Assembly (NCBI GenBank): GCA_030272585.1
Contig: BSYQ01000002.1
Location: 3,844,001 to 3,908,000, forward strand
Source of the DNA: Bryopsis sp. KO-2023
Lineage: Eukaryota > Chlorophyta > Ulvophyceae > Bryopsidales > Bryopsidaceae
Length of the DNA: 64,000 nucleotides
Direction of reading: 5' to 3'
This document shows, piece after piece, positions 33,501 through 45,065 of the stretch; positions within the stretch are counted from its first letter, which is position 1; each line of letters starts with the position of its first letter. The notes under the pieces were generated by a model. It did not search any database, had not been told where the DNA came from, and saw only the letters and a program-made list of their open reading frames with translations. The translations under genes and the position numbers were made by a program.

Positions 33501-33800
33501 CCTATCGGTAGTTAATACGGTAAATATGGTAGTTAATCGCCTTCTATTCTACACGTAACATAATCTGCCCTTCTTTGACACCCAACATGGTTTTGTGAGC
33601 GAAAAACACGACTGTAAACATGGACTAACGTAGACGCATTATCGTGGCCTACTTCATTCCAATCCTCATCCTCCCGATATTAACTTGTCAAAGAATCAAC
33701 TCGACATCATCCTGAAGTGATTATAGTACGCTCTCTCCCCCTACAGACCAGGTTAGGCGGTCGAGCGCCACCAGGATCGTAAGAATGGACTTTGCGCATG
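30546..33800. other. AT-rich intergenic region, nothing recognised
   Basis: Apart from the tRNA-like segment, only short unsupported frames are seen. Poly(A)/poly(T) runs and a TA-rich composition prevail. Confidence 0.5.
31872..31945 (-). other. tRNA-like segment (SINE head or tRNA pseudogene)
   Basis: The minus strand has GGAGTGCATGACTGCAGC, an anticodon-arm-like stretch, then GTGGGTTCGAATCCCGC, a perfect box B/T-arm. The acceptor and anticodon stems do not pair well, so this is not an intact tRNA. Confidence 0.4.
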
Positions 33801-33803
33801 CCT

Positions 33804-34217
33804 TCAACGTTCTATATCGGTCGCGAGAACAATGCCTGTGCCATCCTGGACTGTCGCGGAACCTGCATTGTTGGGGTACGTAGGCGTTTGCACCCGGTTG
33901 CTTGGAGCACCTACTACAACGGGTTTCAGGTACTCCGCCATCGCTAATACTCCCGGGGGTTTCATGTCCTGGTCCCTCCTCGCCTTCGAGTCCCTCTATT
34001 AGATTGTCACAAACCACAAACCACGCGCAAAGAGAATAGATCATAAAATATACAAAAAACTAACTTGAGTGTCTCGGTGGAGAGCACCGAACTCGTTGAA
34101 GCGCGTGATCATGTCCCGCATCTCAGTCATCCACCGTATTTTAGAGGTGAACCAATGATCGTTGTCTTGTAAGGGCGACCTTATCTCGACGGGTTCCTTC
34201 CCTGTTTGTAATGTCAT
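33804..34217 (-). CDS. Possible two-exon small ORF, 114 aa
   Basis: Exon 1 (34217-34065) starts MTLQTGKEPVEIRSP and passes through WMTEMRDMITRFNEF to a GTTAGT donor exactly at a codon boundary. Exon 2 (33995-33804) follows a CTAATAG acceptor, also at a codon boundary, and runs MKPPGVLAMAEYLKP to a stop. The intron would be 69 nt. I recognise no family. It could be a gag N-terminus of an old retroelement or a small host gene; the matched phase is the only support. Confidence 0.35.
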
Positions 34218-37174
34218 TGGTGTCTCCCTATGTGTTTATACACGTTTTAGCAACGCACTTGTCTTGATACATAACTCACTATAATAACTACCATGACGTT
34301 GCAAGTGAAGCTGAAAGCGATAAACTGAATATCACTCCGAGAAGTATCACTGAACACCGCTTGAACTAGGCCCCCTCTTGTTTGCAATAGGCAGACGGCA
34401 GCATTTTGCATCCACTTCGGAGTCGACAAAAACATTCTTAAGTTTTTTGATACCAATGTAAACCATCTGAGGGACGGCGGAAATCAACAACAGGCAAGGC
34501 ATCCGTTCGCAGGGATCCAAGGAACCTTGCACCAACTGAGCTTCTCAGAGACCCAACACGAACCCCCTTGGAATGTACAAAATCAAGGAGGCCTAAGATC
34601 TGTTCGATGTTTGGCGCACAAGAGCCCCTCCACTCAAACTCGCAGACAGTGTCTCCGGTGGGCTTGATTTACCTTAACCTGCATCTCCATTCCATATTAT
34701 GTTCGCGCTAACATCTCGAGAATGTATCAAAGAAAAGATCCTTATTCTAGAACTAGGACGAAGGTACCGCAACCATCGACCTCGTGGTATCGAGTAAGCA
34801 AAGTCTCAAGGTGGGGAGATGATGGCAGCGGGACAATAAATCTGTCGAAAATGATTCAGAAGTTCGTTCTTGTTGATCTTTATTCTAATGTTGTCGTTAA
34901 GCCAAGTTATGGCACGGCAACCAAGGCTCTTACAACCTCGTTATTTCCCATATTGTGTTCCTATAGGTCTTGTAAATTGGTGCTTCCAGAATTCCCGATG
35001 CCGGGAAAAATCGTCTAATTCAACCACCAACGTTAATGTTGCTTCATAGTTTCTTACAATTGTGATAAAACCTGAAGCACAAGCATGAGCTATTGCTTAA
35101 CTTGCGATATTGTTAATTCACAAGCAATATTGTCGTGGTTGTATGACAAGTTGTACTTAAGCGTACCCCGTCACGCTTTCCGCTTAGTTTCTTGTTGGAT
35201 AGTGTTCATCCCGCCCAAGTGTTTGAAAGAAATCGTGGGGTATTGTCCTAGCATCAAACACTCTTCCCCTTCCAACCGAGTTTCTTCATACGTGAACTGC
35301 CTTTGGATGTAACTGCAAGAGCTCTCTTGGATTTTGCACTTTCATTAACAATAGGAGGGACAAATAGAGCATTGAGATTGCATCAATGAAAGAGGAAAAG
35401 AATTTGTTTTTCTTACTTTGTTTAACTTCATTACTATCTCATGCAACAACTCCCAGCTGAACTGCTGAGCACGGATACAAATGTTCATTTAGGAGACATA
35501 CTTTCAAAAGACTTTAAAAGACACACTCTCAAAAGATTATACAAGGTGGTTAAACCCCGAGTATAGCATTCCACATCCCAGCCTCTATGAATGACATGTT
35601 TTTTAAAAGAGACCAAGCTTCGAACCTAATATCAGGTTTTTTTGCTTCTTTCAACTTCCGTTTCTTTACGGTGTTTTCTTTTTTTCGAATTGGGTTCTCG
35701 CTTTGTACTCCCAACGCATCTTTACGGGGCGCTTGCGAGTGTAAGATTCTATCTTATATACGTCACCAAGTATGCCCTTTCGTTCATATATGTATTTGAA
35801 AGCACCTAACTACATTTTTCACTTGGCTGAGATGGGCGTTATGCAACCCATTCGACGTTTTCACATGATTCAAGATGCATATCGTCAGAGACCTCTAATA
35901 TTTTCGTGCCGGTGAATGTATGGAGGTCGGATTTTCTCTATATATAATAACGAGATCAGATATTTGCTCATCATCAGTAGAACAACATGACACTCATGGT
36001 GCTAATATTGCCAAGCTAACTCTTTGTAGCGGCACGCCAATGACCCGGGTATCGCTCTAACGACATAGGCGTCTGGTGGAGGCGGCCGTGTCCGCGCCCC
36101 TGACGCCCACCCTTGCTTTCCGCAATCGCCGGTGGGCTGAGATCGCAAGGGCGAGCTCGTGACGCAGGGCGTCGATGGCCATGGTACCGGCTTTTTCCAT
36201 TGTCGCGGGCTTGTTTGGTTCCTATGGACGCCGTCTTTCGAGCATTACCTCTCTATGAAGTGATTCATTCAAAGATTTCTGAAGTTCCTCACGAGAATCT
36301 AGAAGCAAAAAACAATCAAAGCTAAATACCTAGCAACTGCCAACCAAAGTGAGAAGTCTTGAGCACTTAACAAGCAACGCGCTTGTAACACAGTATTGTT
36401 CAATTGACACCTACTTTATACCTGAGGACTCTCTCAACTCGCCGCTTGAAAATATTTGAAGATGTTTTATGTTTTAATCTATATTAAATAAAGTTAAACT
36501 CTTCAAGAACGTGGAATTCTCTAAGTAATTTTCAGTTTTAGTATATTTGTCCTCCAAGGTTACGGATATTAGAATGATTCGCTTTGCCTCCATACTTTGG
36601 ATCTATTGCCACAATTGAAAGAAGCTATAGGTTATCTAGTATTGGAAGTATTTATAGTTTATGTCTCTAATAAGGACAATCTTTTTCCGTTCCGAAATAC
36701 TGAATAAGCAAATGGGGTAATGTGTTACAGTATGAACTTAACAACACTTTTGGACATCTCTAAACGTAGTTTTATCTCTAAGTATGGAAGCCTCTCATTC
36801 GGAGGGGTTTGTTCTACAAGCTCAAAATCTAACTCTTCAAGTTAAACTAGCATGGCATCCGATTGCTAGCAACATAGAAATGCACGGCTTCGTTTTTCAG
36901 CTAGGTGGGGTTGAAAAACTTTGTTTTTAATAACGATAAAATCCCTAAACTTGTAATTCTTGGAGGACGACCAAGATCGCCTCGCACCTACCGGTAATAA
37001 ACTTCGTTAAAGTTTGCTAACAAGACTATTTGTTACGGAGGGGTCGATGTCGGCTCCTTCGTTTTTGGCGGCTCTAAAGTAGTATCGTTCGCAACTTTGC
37101 TTCCTGACTGCTTCCGGGGATCACGATGCGGGCGTATTCTTTTGGGATCACGAAGACCCTTTTTCTTGCACGTC
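34218..37174. other. Intergenic region with one small GC-rich island
   Basis: Mostly AT-rich with no supported gene. At about 36,230-36,080 the minus strand has an open, alpha-helical-looking stretch (IDALRHELALAISAHRRLRKAR) in a GC-rich island, perhaps a retroelement scrap. Confidence 0.4.
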
Positions 37175-37590
37175 TTATTTGTTCTTGGAGGGCTGTGTTT
37201 CTTCCCCAGTCGTTGAGCCCAGTCCAGCCTCGCGGTACGTGCGTTTCTTTTCCGCCATCCGTTTCTTCAGCACTTCCGCCTTTTCCTTAGCCATCTTCTC
37301 TCGAGCAGCTTTATCCTTGACGTTCGTGGGTAAAGGCCTTGCGTTGATAATATCGTCCGCCGTAAGGCGGTAGTGCGTGGAACCGGTGACGTCTTTAAAC
37401 TGTTGGCGCAGCAAATCATAATAATACCCCAGCCTTTCTCGTTGGTGTCGCTCTTTCTCCTTGGCTTTGCGTTCGGCTGCTATCATCTCCTTGACCACCT
37501 TCTGCGGTCGTTCGGTATCGCGCCATTCGGCAGGGGTCTGGCCGGCTTGCGAGCGGGTGTCTGGCCTTGATTGCACTTGGATGTCGACCA
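37175..37590 (-). CDS. Exon-like Lys/Arg-rich coiled-coil ORF, about 137 codons
   Basis: An open segment that follows an ATAATAG acceptor-like site and runs to a stop. It has a TPAEWRDTERPQKVVKEM start, a highly charged helix (AAERKAKEKERHQRERLGYY), then DIINARPLPTNVKDK and a second charged helix ending ETQPSKNK. It has no ATG near its beginning, so it needs an upstream exon or is the remnant of a retroelement. I recognise no family. Confidence 0.35.
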
Positions 37591-40375
37591 CTATTATCTT
37601 TCGGATGAATCTTTAATCCCTTACAATCTCTACATATGGAGATAAAACCTCCATGATGAAATCATCTTCTTAAAACGTAATCATTATTCTCCGAAGACAT
37701 GAAAAAGTTCACAAAGCATCAATTAGCAAGTCATGCGACCATGTAAAGGAGCCCGGTATCGTGTTCTATTGTTTCCAGCTTTTGGTATGAAGCACGTCCT
37801 GTGTATGCCTCTTCTTCAGGCATAGACGATGTTTGTGTTGAAATTTGGTTACACCGTGCCACTAACACCGGTGACTTGGTACTCTCCGCTCCACTAGGAT
37901 AACGTGAGTCACGCCCACTGGGCGGTTGGTGCTAATATTTATTGGTTGGGTGAATGTGAGGTAGAGACTAGGTGGGTGCTAATTTTTATTGTTAGGTGAC
38001 CTTTTATTCTTTGGGCATCGTCCTTACCCCCAAAATCAAACGCCAAAAATCTCGTCGATACAGTGGTTCAACATAGTTGTAGAGGTGTGAGTTTGTGGAT
38101 AGGTATCTCGTGAACTCAGAATGGACCTCTTAAAAGAAAACGAAAAAAACCCAACCCTTGGAAAAAATTTAAAATTTATAATTGTAGAAGGATCTAAGTG
38201 ATCATTCAAAATGTCGTTCTTAGATAGAGAGAACCTTGGATAATCGAGATATCACAAGTGGAGTGGGTTCGTTCCGTGTGAACCGAAGTCAAGAGCTTTA
38301 AGAATCACTGAGGTCTTTAATCATGAATGAGTTGGGTTGAGAGTTCATCTGCTCCCCAGGCAATTCAATAACCTACGACCAATGCGATCACTTCGTGTCG
38401 ATTATTTGTCGGTGAAACAAGGAGGATTCCCTTGACTAGGGATCCTCTTTGGACGGCGGGCAAACACATCCGCCCACACAAGTGGAGCCTTGGCTCCCTT
38501 CTTACTCAAAGCCCCAAATGTCTCTTCCGCAAGAACTCTTTTCCTCATCCACTTGTACTCGCGCTAGGCGAAATTGAAACGAAAGATAATGCTAAAATTG
38601 GGTCTGAAACTAAATGAAAGATTAAACAGTTGCCATAAAACCCTTCCACTAGCTCTTATATTTGGATATACGATGTTAACTTAAGCAAAAAATTTGGCTA
38701 AGGCAAGGTTCTATACCTAATAAATGTTCTTGATTTGAAAAGTATCGGAAAGGTTGGCGCAGCATTGAGCTAGAGGCTTGCCTTAAGGTGTAAGCATCAT
38801 CGATAATTATGGGTTTTCTACGAGGAGAACGTATGTGCAATACAGAATTTGTATTCTCTCCTCTTTAATACTCTATTTTTCGTTTACTAAAAAGCACTTC
38901 TTCTTTAACCTTGCTTTCCGACGCTCATGCTGAAACGCATTCTTGATGGCCCTTCGGAGATCATTTGAGTGAATAGATTCTTAGAGAACTAGTCATCGCC
39001 CTTGGTGTTACACCAGGCCCCATGACATAAAAATGATAATCATTCGACGATCAACATCAAACTTTTATATACACTAAATTTCTGAAAAATTCGAGGTCAA
39101 TTAGATGAACTCGGTACCCCTCACCGACTGAAGTTCGCTTTCGCTGATGCTTTCTATTTCGTTGCACCGCCTAGACTTCCTATCATCGTCGCTCCGCCAA
39201 ACATCTGTCTTATCTTCACTTCGTGCCCTTTTTCTATTTGTGACGTGTGCAAAATAAATGTGCGTTTGGAAGGCATGAAAAATACACAAAGATGTATCTC
39301 GCTCATTTTGTAAAGGCTGAAGATGGGGCTTCGATCAATTATAGTTGATACCGTTGATAAGTAACAATGTCGAATAGGTGGTCATTTCTCGTTTACTTTT
39401 AGCAACCCCTTTTTCGTAATAACAATTATATTCCTTATTGGTTTTTGACGTACACGATAATTGCGACAGTGCATAACAGAAGGACCAATACATCCTCAGA
39501 AACTACAAAAAAATCCCACATCTCCACGATTCATAATTTGCAAGTCCTAGACTTGGATCGGGTCAACCGTTTCCCGTGAACACTTGCCTTCCCAAATGAT
39601 GTTAGACCTCTAGCACGTGAGAAATCGTATCAATTAGGGGATCAATGGTTTGTCTAAGTTGCGAAAGCTCCAGAGGTTTGAACACTTATCTCGATGGTAT
39701 TTTAAAGACGCACGACAACATTCCTCCGGGAAAATATAAACAAGAATAAACATGCTAAACGCACTAATGCCGCTACCTTTAAAGCCTCGTCGTAGCGCGA
39801 CGCGACAACTAACTCTTCACGTTAGATTCGGGAAACGCATCATGCCTCCAAACATTTTAGTACATTAAACAGGCTAGCAACAAAAAAGCACAGCTCAGGA
39901 AAATCAACGGCACGGAAAGTATTATCAAAACTATTTTTGGGAATTTTTTTCGACCCCTAAAAGTTTGAGTTGCTGGCTCAAGAAAACCTCCATGAGTTTT
40001 GCGAGTTCAACGTAGAGAGATCATTTGACCATTTGGAATGGCGTGGTAATTTGATCGACTCGTCGGACATGATGTCAATATCGTCTTCCTGCCAGAATTT
40101 TGTCCCTTGTTTCTTTAAGTAATTTTTCAGTTTTTGGAATGTGCTGCCTTTTCAACAAGATTTTTGTTTTCTTGTCTTTTGGGACGTCGGTATTCGCGTT
40201 TATTTGGGCGTCAATTCCCATTTTAGTACCGAAAAACAACACATATCAAAAAAGCAAAAAGCAAAGCACAAGCACAAGCTACAGAAAAAAAAAAAAAAAA
40301 AAAAAAAAAGCATAGAAAGCATAGATACAGAAATTCCATTGTCACTTCAGTGTTCCTGTGAGAGAGACTCCCTCC
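37591..40375. other. Intergenic region
   Basis: Apart from R6, no gene or RNA is supported. A 24-base poly(A) run at about 40,286-40,309 lies just left of the first GTGCACAG MITE. Confidence 0.5.
39060..39240. repeat. Dispersed repeat R6: empty-site relative of the chromovirus target
   Basis: Collinear with the left flank of the chromovirus (15,648-15,786) and, without interruption, with its right flank (27,592-27,640). The junction GCTCCGCCAAACATCTGTC occurs here once, with a single AACAT. Confidence 0.85.
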
Positions 40376-40383
40376 CCTGTCAG

Positions 40384-40795
40384 CAGACATGGGCTGAGAC
40401 CTCTGTGCACAGGACAGGACAGAACAGACTGTCTGTTCTGTGCACAGGGTCAGACCTGTGCTGCACAGGTGCACAGACCTGTACAGCACAGCACAGACAG
40501 GGTCTGTGCAGTTTCTGTGCAGTTCTGTGCAGATTCTGTGCAAAATCTGTGCAAAATCTGTGCAGATTCTGTGCAGTTCTGTGCAGATTCTGTGCAGTTC
40601 TGTGCTGTGCTGTGCAGGTCTGTGCACCTGTGCAGCACAGGTCTGACCCTGTGCACAGAACAGACAGTCTGTTCTGTCCTGGCCTGTGCAATTCCGCTGC
40701 ACAGGACAGGACAGCACAGGGTGCACAGAACCTGCACAGAACCCTGTCCTGTGCGATGCACAGGACAGGGGTCTGTCCTGTGCAGCCCATGACTG
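40384..40795. mobile_element. hAT-type MITE with GTGCACAG repeats, copy 1
   Basis: A 412-bp element with 13-bp terminal inverted repeats (CAGACATGGGCTG at 40384-40396; CAGCCCATGACTG at 40783-40795, one mismatch) and a perfect 8-bp duplication CCTGTCAG (40376-40383 and 40796-40803). Inside are large subterminal inverted arms of GTGCACAG/CTGTGCAC words and a central array of TCTGTGCAGA-like units. Every frame is open because the repeat avoids stops, so the long apparent frames are not genes. Confidence 0.92.
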
Positions 40796-41298
40796 CCTGT
40801 CAGAGAGGCTCTGTTAAGTTGTGAACGTTGCATTCATATTTGGCATTTGCGTTCTTCACCTTCCATTGGTTCGCTTGTGCAACGTTCTTTGACAAGCGAT
40901 GGTTGTGCCGCAAAATAGATAGATGTGAGAGGATGTTACGGGCTGTAACAGAGCACTTGTTGTGTCACGTTACCCTTTATATTATGTTATCCTTGCAATC
41001 GCACTTACAGGTATACATCTTAAAAGAACAACTTAGCGGCGGTGAATTTTCGTAAACTTTAAGGGAAAAAGATTACCGAATAACTTTCACCAACAGTGCT
41101 CCGTAAAGATTTCTTCGTGAGAAACGTGTTGAAAGAAAAGAAAAAGATAAGACCAGCAAGGGCGTAAAATGTTTTAGAAGATCGATCCGGTTTTCTTTTT
41201 ATAAAGACCTTACAACTTTCTTCACAATCCTCCAAATTAAAATCTAAAATTCTAGAAACGTTCGTAGTACCTCATAGATACGATTTATCTCATAGAAC

Positions 41299-41596
41299 TA
41301 GAGATGTGGGCCGTCGCAATGGGTTTCATTGGTAACGATCACCCACGGCCGTGGAACGGACCTGTTCCAAACCCGTTGTAAAACAGTTTTTTGGGACCCG
41401 TGGTAACGGTAATAACGGGTGCACTGGGTCCCAGAACGGGTGGAAACGGACCGTTAATGACCGTACCCGTTCCACAATAGTCGACAACGGTAACGGCCGC
41501 AACGGTCGTTGTAATTTAATAACGGGTACCCGTTGTAGCCGTTCCCGTTATAAAACCCGTACCCGTTCTGGGTTTTTGGGTTGGCATACAACTCTA
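41299..41596. mobile_element. Ac-like hAT MITE remnant, dense in AACGG motifs
   Basis: 298 bp between imperfect terminal repeats TAGAGATGTGGGCC and (reverse) TAGAGTTGTATGCC. The interior has some twenty AACGG, AACGGGT or ACCCGTT words in both orientations. AAACGG-type words are the known transposase-binding motif of maize Ac. No clean 8-bp target duplication is left, so this is an old copy. It abuts repeat R3. Confidence 0.55.
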
Positions 41597-41599
41597 ACC

Positions 41600-42430
41600 C
41601 CTAGTACCTTATATCAATTTAGCCCGGGAGTAAGATCATATCGGCATTTTGTAGCCACCACTTTATATTTTCCACCTCCTAAGAGGATAAAATTTCTTGT
41701 TGACAACATACAACGGTGGACAATGCACTTTTGGGTCTGGTAACCCAGGATAATCTTTCCAACAATCGAACTTGCTATCACGTACTTCTTCGAGAACAAG
41801 TGCAGATAAATAGCCTTACACACAAGTCTCTCGCCAACTGTTACCTCGCCTAACTTTCCCAACCTTAGGTTTCAAGTCCGTCAGTTAGGTTCACATCAAC
41901 TAGTCCCTCCCCATACAGCCTCGCGACTTGCGAAATCGTCAACCTGTTCGAACCGATAGTTTCAAACAGATAGTTTCAAACAAATAGTCCCTCCAAATAA
42001 ACAAAAATAAACAAAAAAAACACGAGGTGACAACTCGTCGGAATCGTGTGTCAATATTTCTAGCCGAAAAGCTATCAAACCCAAGGGAAATGAATGTTTG
42101 AGTTCACATATTACGTGTCAAGAGTTTTTAGTAGGTTTTCAAAAGTTTGCCCAATTTCATCCCACCTAAATTGGCTTAACAGAGGCTAAAATCATCGGAA
42201 TCGAAGATGTCTGGACGGTTGGACACGATCCTATCAAACCACAGTTATTAACCTTGGAGAAGGGAAAGCAACGCAAGGACGACGATATCAAACATTCTGC
42301 GCATTCGGTGGACTCCGAGATCTTATTCGTCGTGTCGTGGGCTTCGCATCCCTACAACCATCAAAAGGAAGAAGTAAAAGATTGATAACTAAAACTGGCG
42401 TCTTGTACCTAGTTCCGGAGAAAGACATTC
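41600..42430. repeat. Dispersed repeat R3, copy 1
   Basis: Collinear and roughly 85 percent identical by eye with 57,870-58,520. Shared blocks include GGGAGTAAGATCATAT, CAACGGTGGACAATGCACTT, CCCAACCTTAGGTTTCA and CAACGCAAGGACGACGATAT-like sequence. There is no coding content I can name. Confidence 0.75.
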
Positions 42431-44668
42431 CCCTCTTATGACGCTTAAACCTGCTCGCTGAACTCACCTAGGTTGTGGAACGTTTTGAGGAGCGTTCTCC
42501 CCCACCTCTTTTGCGAAAAACACATACTGTTAAACAATGAATGGTTTGTGGGTTTCATTGAATTATATTTTGTGCGCGTCGACAAAATGATATGTGGTAA
42601 GACCTCTAATTCTTCGAATGTGCACAACCAAGTGTTCATGCTTGGGAAACATGTTTCATGACAAACCAATTTGGTTAGAAACATCGATAACCTCAATTAT
42701 ACGCATTATTATTAGCCATTCGCTGGCTTGCTCGTCAGACACCAATTTACTCTGGATCTTTCTCCTATTCCTTCGCTCCACTCCAGTTTCGTTATATAGG
42801 GCTGCAAACCTAGCTTCTCGTACAACCGCCTATTGATCTGATATACACAGCACATCCAAGATAGGATTTTTTTTTTCTTTTTTACATACCTTCATTGAAG
42901 CAAATGCAAGTTGGTGAATATGCAAGTATCCCACTTTGCCGGACCAATTGATTTCTTTCTTTCCATCTTCATGGCTTGTGACCTTGATCATTTCAGGAGC
43001 GAATATTATGGCCATCGAGAAAAAAAAAGCATCACTGTCAAGTGGACCTTTCCCTTGCAAATCTTGGGTTCTAAAACCATAGTCTGCAAGTCAAACACAG
43101 AATTTAATCAGCAATTTTTTTTTCCGAGGAATATCAACAACTAGAAGGCTCGTTGCAGCTAGAACTCACAGAAATTCGTGTTCAGCAAGGTCGGCTCTTT
43201 TTTTTTCAATTCTACTGAACCGATGCTTTTCAATTATGGTTTTCATTGTTGCGCCCCTTTCCCACAGGTTCCCAAGTTGCGCTCCAGTGTTGTTTAGTAG
43301 TCGTGCGACTATCCCGAGCCTCAATGCCTTGCTACCGACCCTCTGATTCTCTCCTTATTTGCATGTACAAAAATTGTGATTGAAACTCCATCTATTTCAT
43401 TATTGTCTAGTCTATTTCCATCGACTATTCATCTTGCATTCTGTCTTTATGTTTCTAGAACGTAAATAAACCCAAGACATGCATCAAACAATAGCTATCA
43501 GCTTATCGATGATTGGTAGTTTGTTGTAATAAAAAAGTTACATTGTTCTCCCCAGTGATTTAACATAACAAACGAACAAACCTAATTACTTATATGCGAA
43601 GATACCACCCGGTTTTAAGATAACTCCTCTGTTTTGCATGTTATAAATAAAATTGTGAGAAGAAAATTACTTGAATTTATTTAAATTATTTAAGATATTT
43701 GAATTGCTCGGAAATATTGCGGGATAGTTGTTTCGTCAATCAATCTTTCCTTCCTTCTCCGTAAATTTCTGTGCGTACCCACTTCTCTTATCTATCCTGG
43801 CAGTGCAATTTTCGTTTTTGTTTGCTATTTTACCCGTGAAGCACGGGACCTTTTCAAGCACAATCAAATATCAATGCACAATATTCCAGAGGTTTTCCAG
43901 GTTGCTGGGTTCCCGACATACTCCTTTGAAAGGATAGGATCACTCTAAGGGTCAACTCTAAGGGTCGGGACAGTAGGACGTAACAGCACAAACACAACCA
44001 ACAAATAACATGCGCACTTCTTGTTCTAGGAAAAAACATCTACTGAAAGAAGAGGAGAAAAGGAGTTGAGGAGAACTAAAATTCTAGCTAATCTGAAAAG
44101 TTTCAAGAGAAAACGCGAACTGGCGTTCGGGAAGCGTGGTCGCACGCGGTAGTGTCGTTTGAGGGAGGAAGCGAACTGTGCGTCTCCATGCATTAGGAGT
44201 AATCCCATCATTCAGGCAGAGCCCGTACCTTTTTTTTCGAATCGTAAAATTCTGTGAGACTTGGCCTTTCAGATTGGGTTTTTAATTCTCTTTTGATATG
44301 TTAAGCTCCTGGAACGACCGCAACTAAAAGAGGTAATCTAGAAGCACTTGGGGAGAGACGTGATCTGACAACAAAAAAGATGCGCACATAAGAAAAAACT
44401 TTCAATCGACTTGCGCCAGCGACGTGTAAGAGCTCAAAGCCTGAGCTCTTACACGTCGCTGGTTCATTTCAGTTTGCACTACCACGGATGCACTCTGCAC
44501 CGACCGAACCCTCAGTTTCACTTGCCATTAAGATTCCCCCTAACTGGTGCGACTGATTGCTCCACGACTCCCTGCAAGTATCATGTTCCTCACTGTCGTT
44601 GTTTTCCATCTCCCTTCTTTCATTTCAATCCTACTTCCCAAACTGAATGATGAAATATAAGCACCGAC
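42431..44668. other. Intergenic region
   Basis: No supported gene. It contains the perfect hairpin at 44,416-44,462, listed separately, and T-rich tracts. Confidence 0.5.
44416..44462. repeat. Perfect hairpin with 21-bp arms
   Basis: The arm starting CCAGCGACGTGTAAGAGC (44416-44436) is followed by a 5-nt loop AAGCC and its exact reverse complement (44442-44462). The arms contain ACGTGT and a GAGCTC site. A transcript would form a strong hairpin, and the DNA could extrude a cruciform. No related copy was seen elsewhere in the window. Confidence 0.92.
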
Positions 44669-45065
44669 CAGACATGGGCTGAGACCCCTGTGCACAGGAC
44701 AGGACAGAACAGACTGTCTGTTCTGTGCACAGGGTCGGACCTGTGCTGCACAGGTGCACAGACCTGTACAGCACAGCACAGACAGGGTCTGTGCAAAGTC
44801 TGTGCAGGTCTGTGCAAAGTCTGTGTAGGTCTGTGCACAGTCTGTGCAGTTTCTGTGTAGACTCTGTGCACAGTCTGTGCAGATTCTGTGCAGTTCTGTG
44901 CTGTGCTGTGCAGTCTGTGCACCTGTGCAGCACAGGTCCGACCTGTGCACAGAACAGACAGTCTGTTCTGTTCTAGCCTGTGGAATTTCGAAAAACAGGA
45001 CAGGACAGCACAGGGTGCACAGAACCCGCACAGGACAGGGGTCTGTCCTGTGCAGCCCATGACTG
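44669..45065. mobile_element. hAT-type MITE with GTGCACAG repeats, copy 2
   Basis: A 397-bp relative of 40384-40795 with the same 13-bp ends, flanked by the perfect 8-bp duplication GCACCGAC (44661-44668 and 45066-45073). The subterminal arms are nearly the same as in copy 1. The central array differs in length and unit order (GTCTGTGCA-rich). Confidence 0.93.

Noticed and set aside
40500-40620. Regular repeats that might be taken for a CRISPR array
   Set aside because: Units are 8-12 bp with no unique spacers, and the genome is eukaryotic.
40358-40833. Long open frames on both strands over the GTGCACAG array
   Set aside because: The repeat word simply lacks stop codons in any frame; the segment is a MITE with terminal repeats and target duplications.
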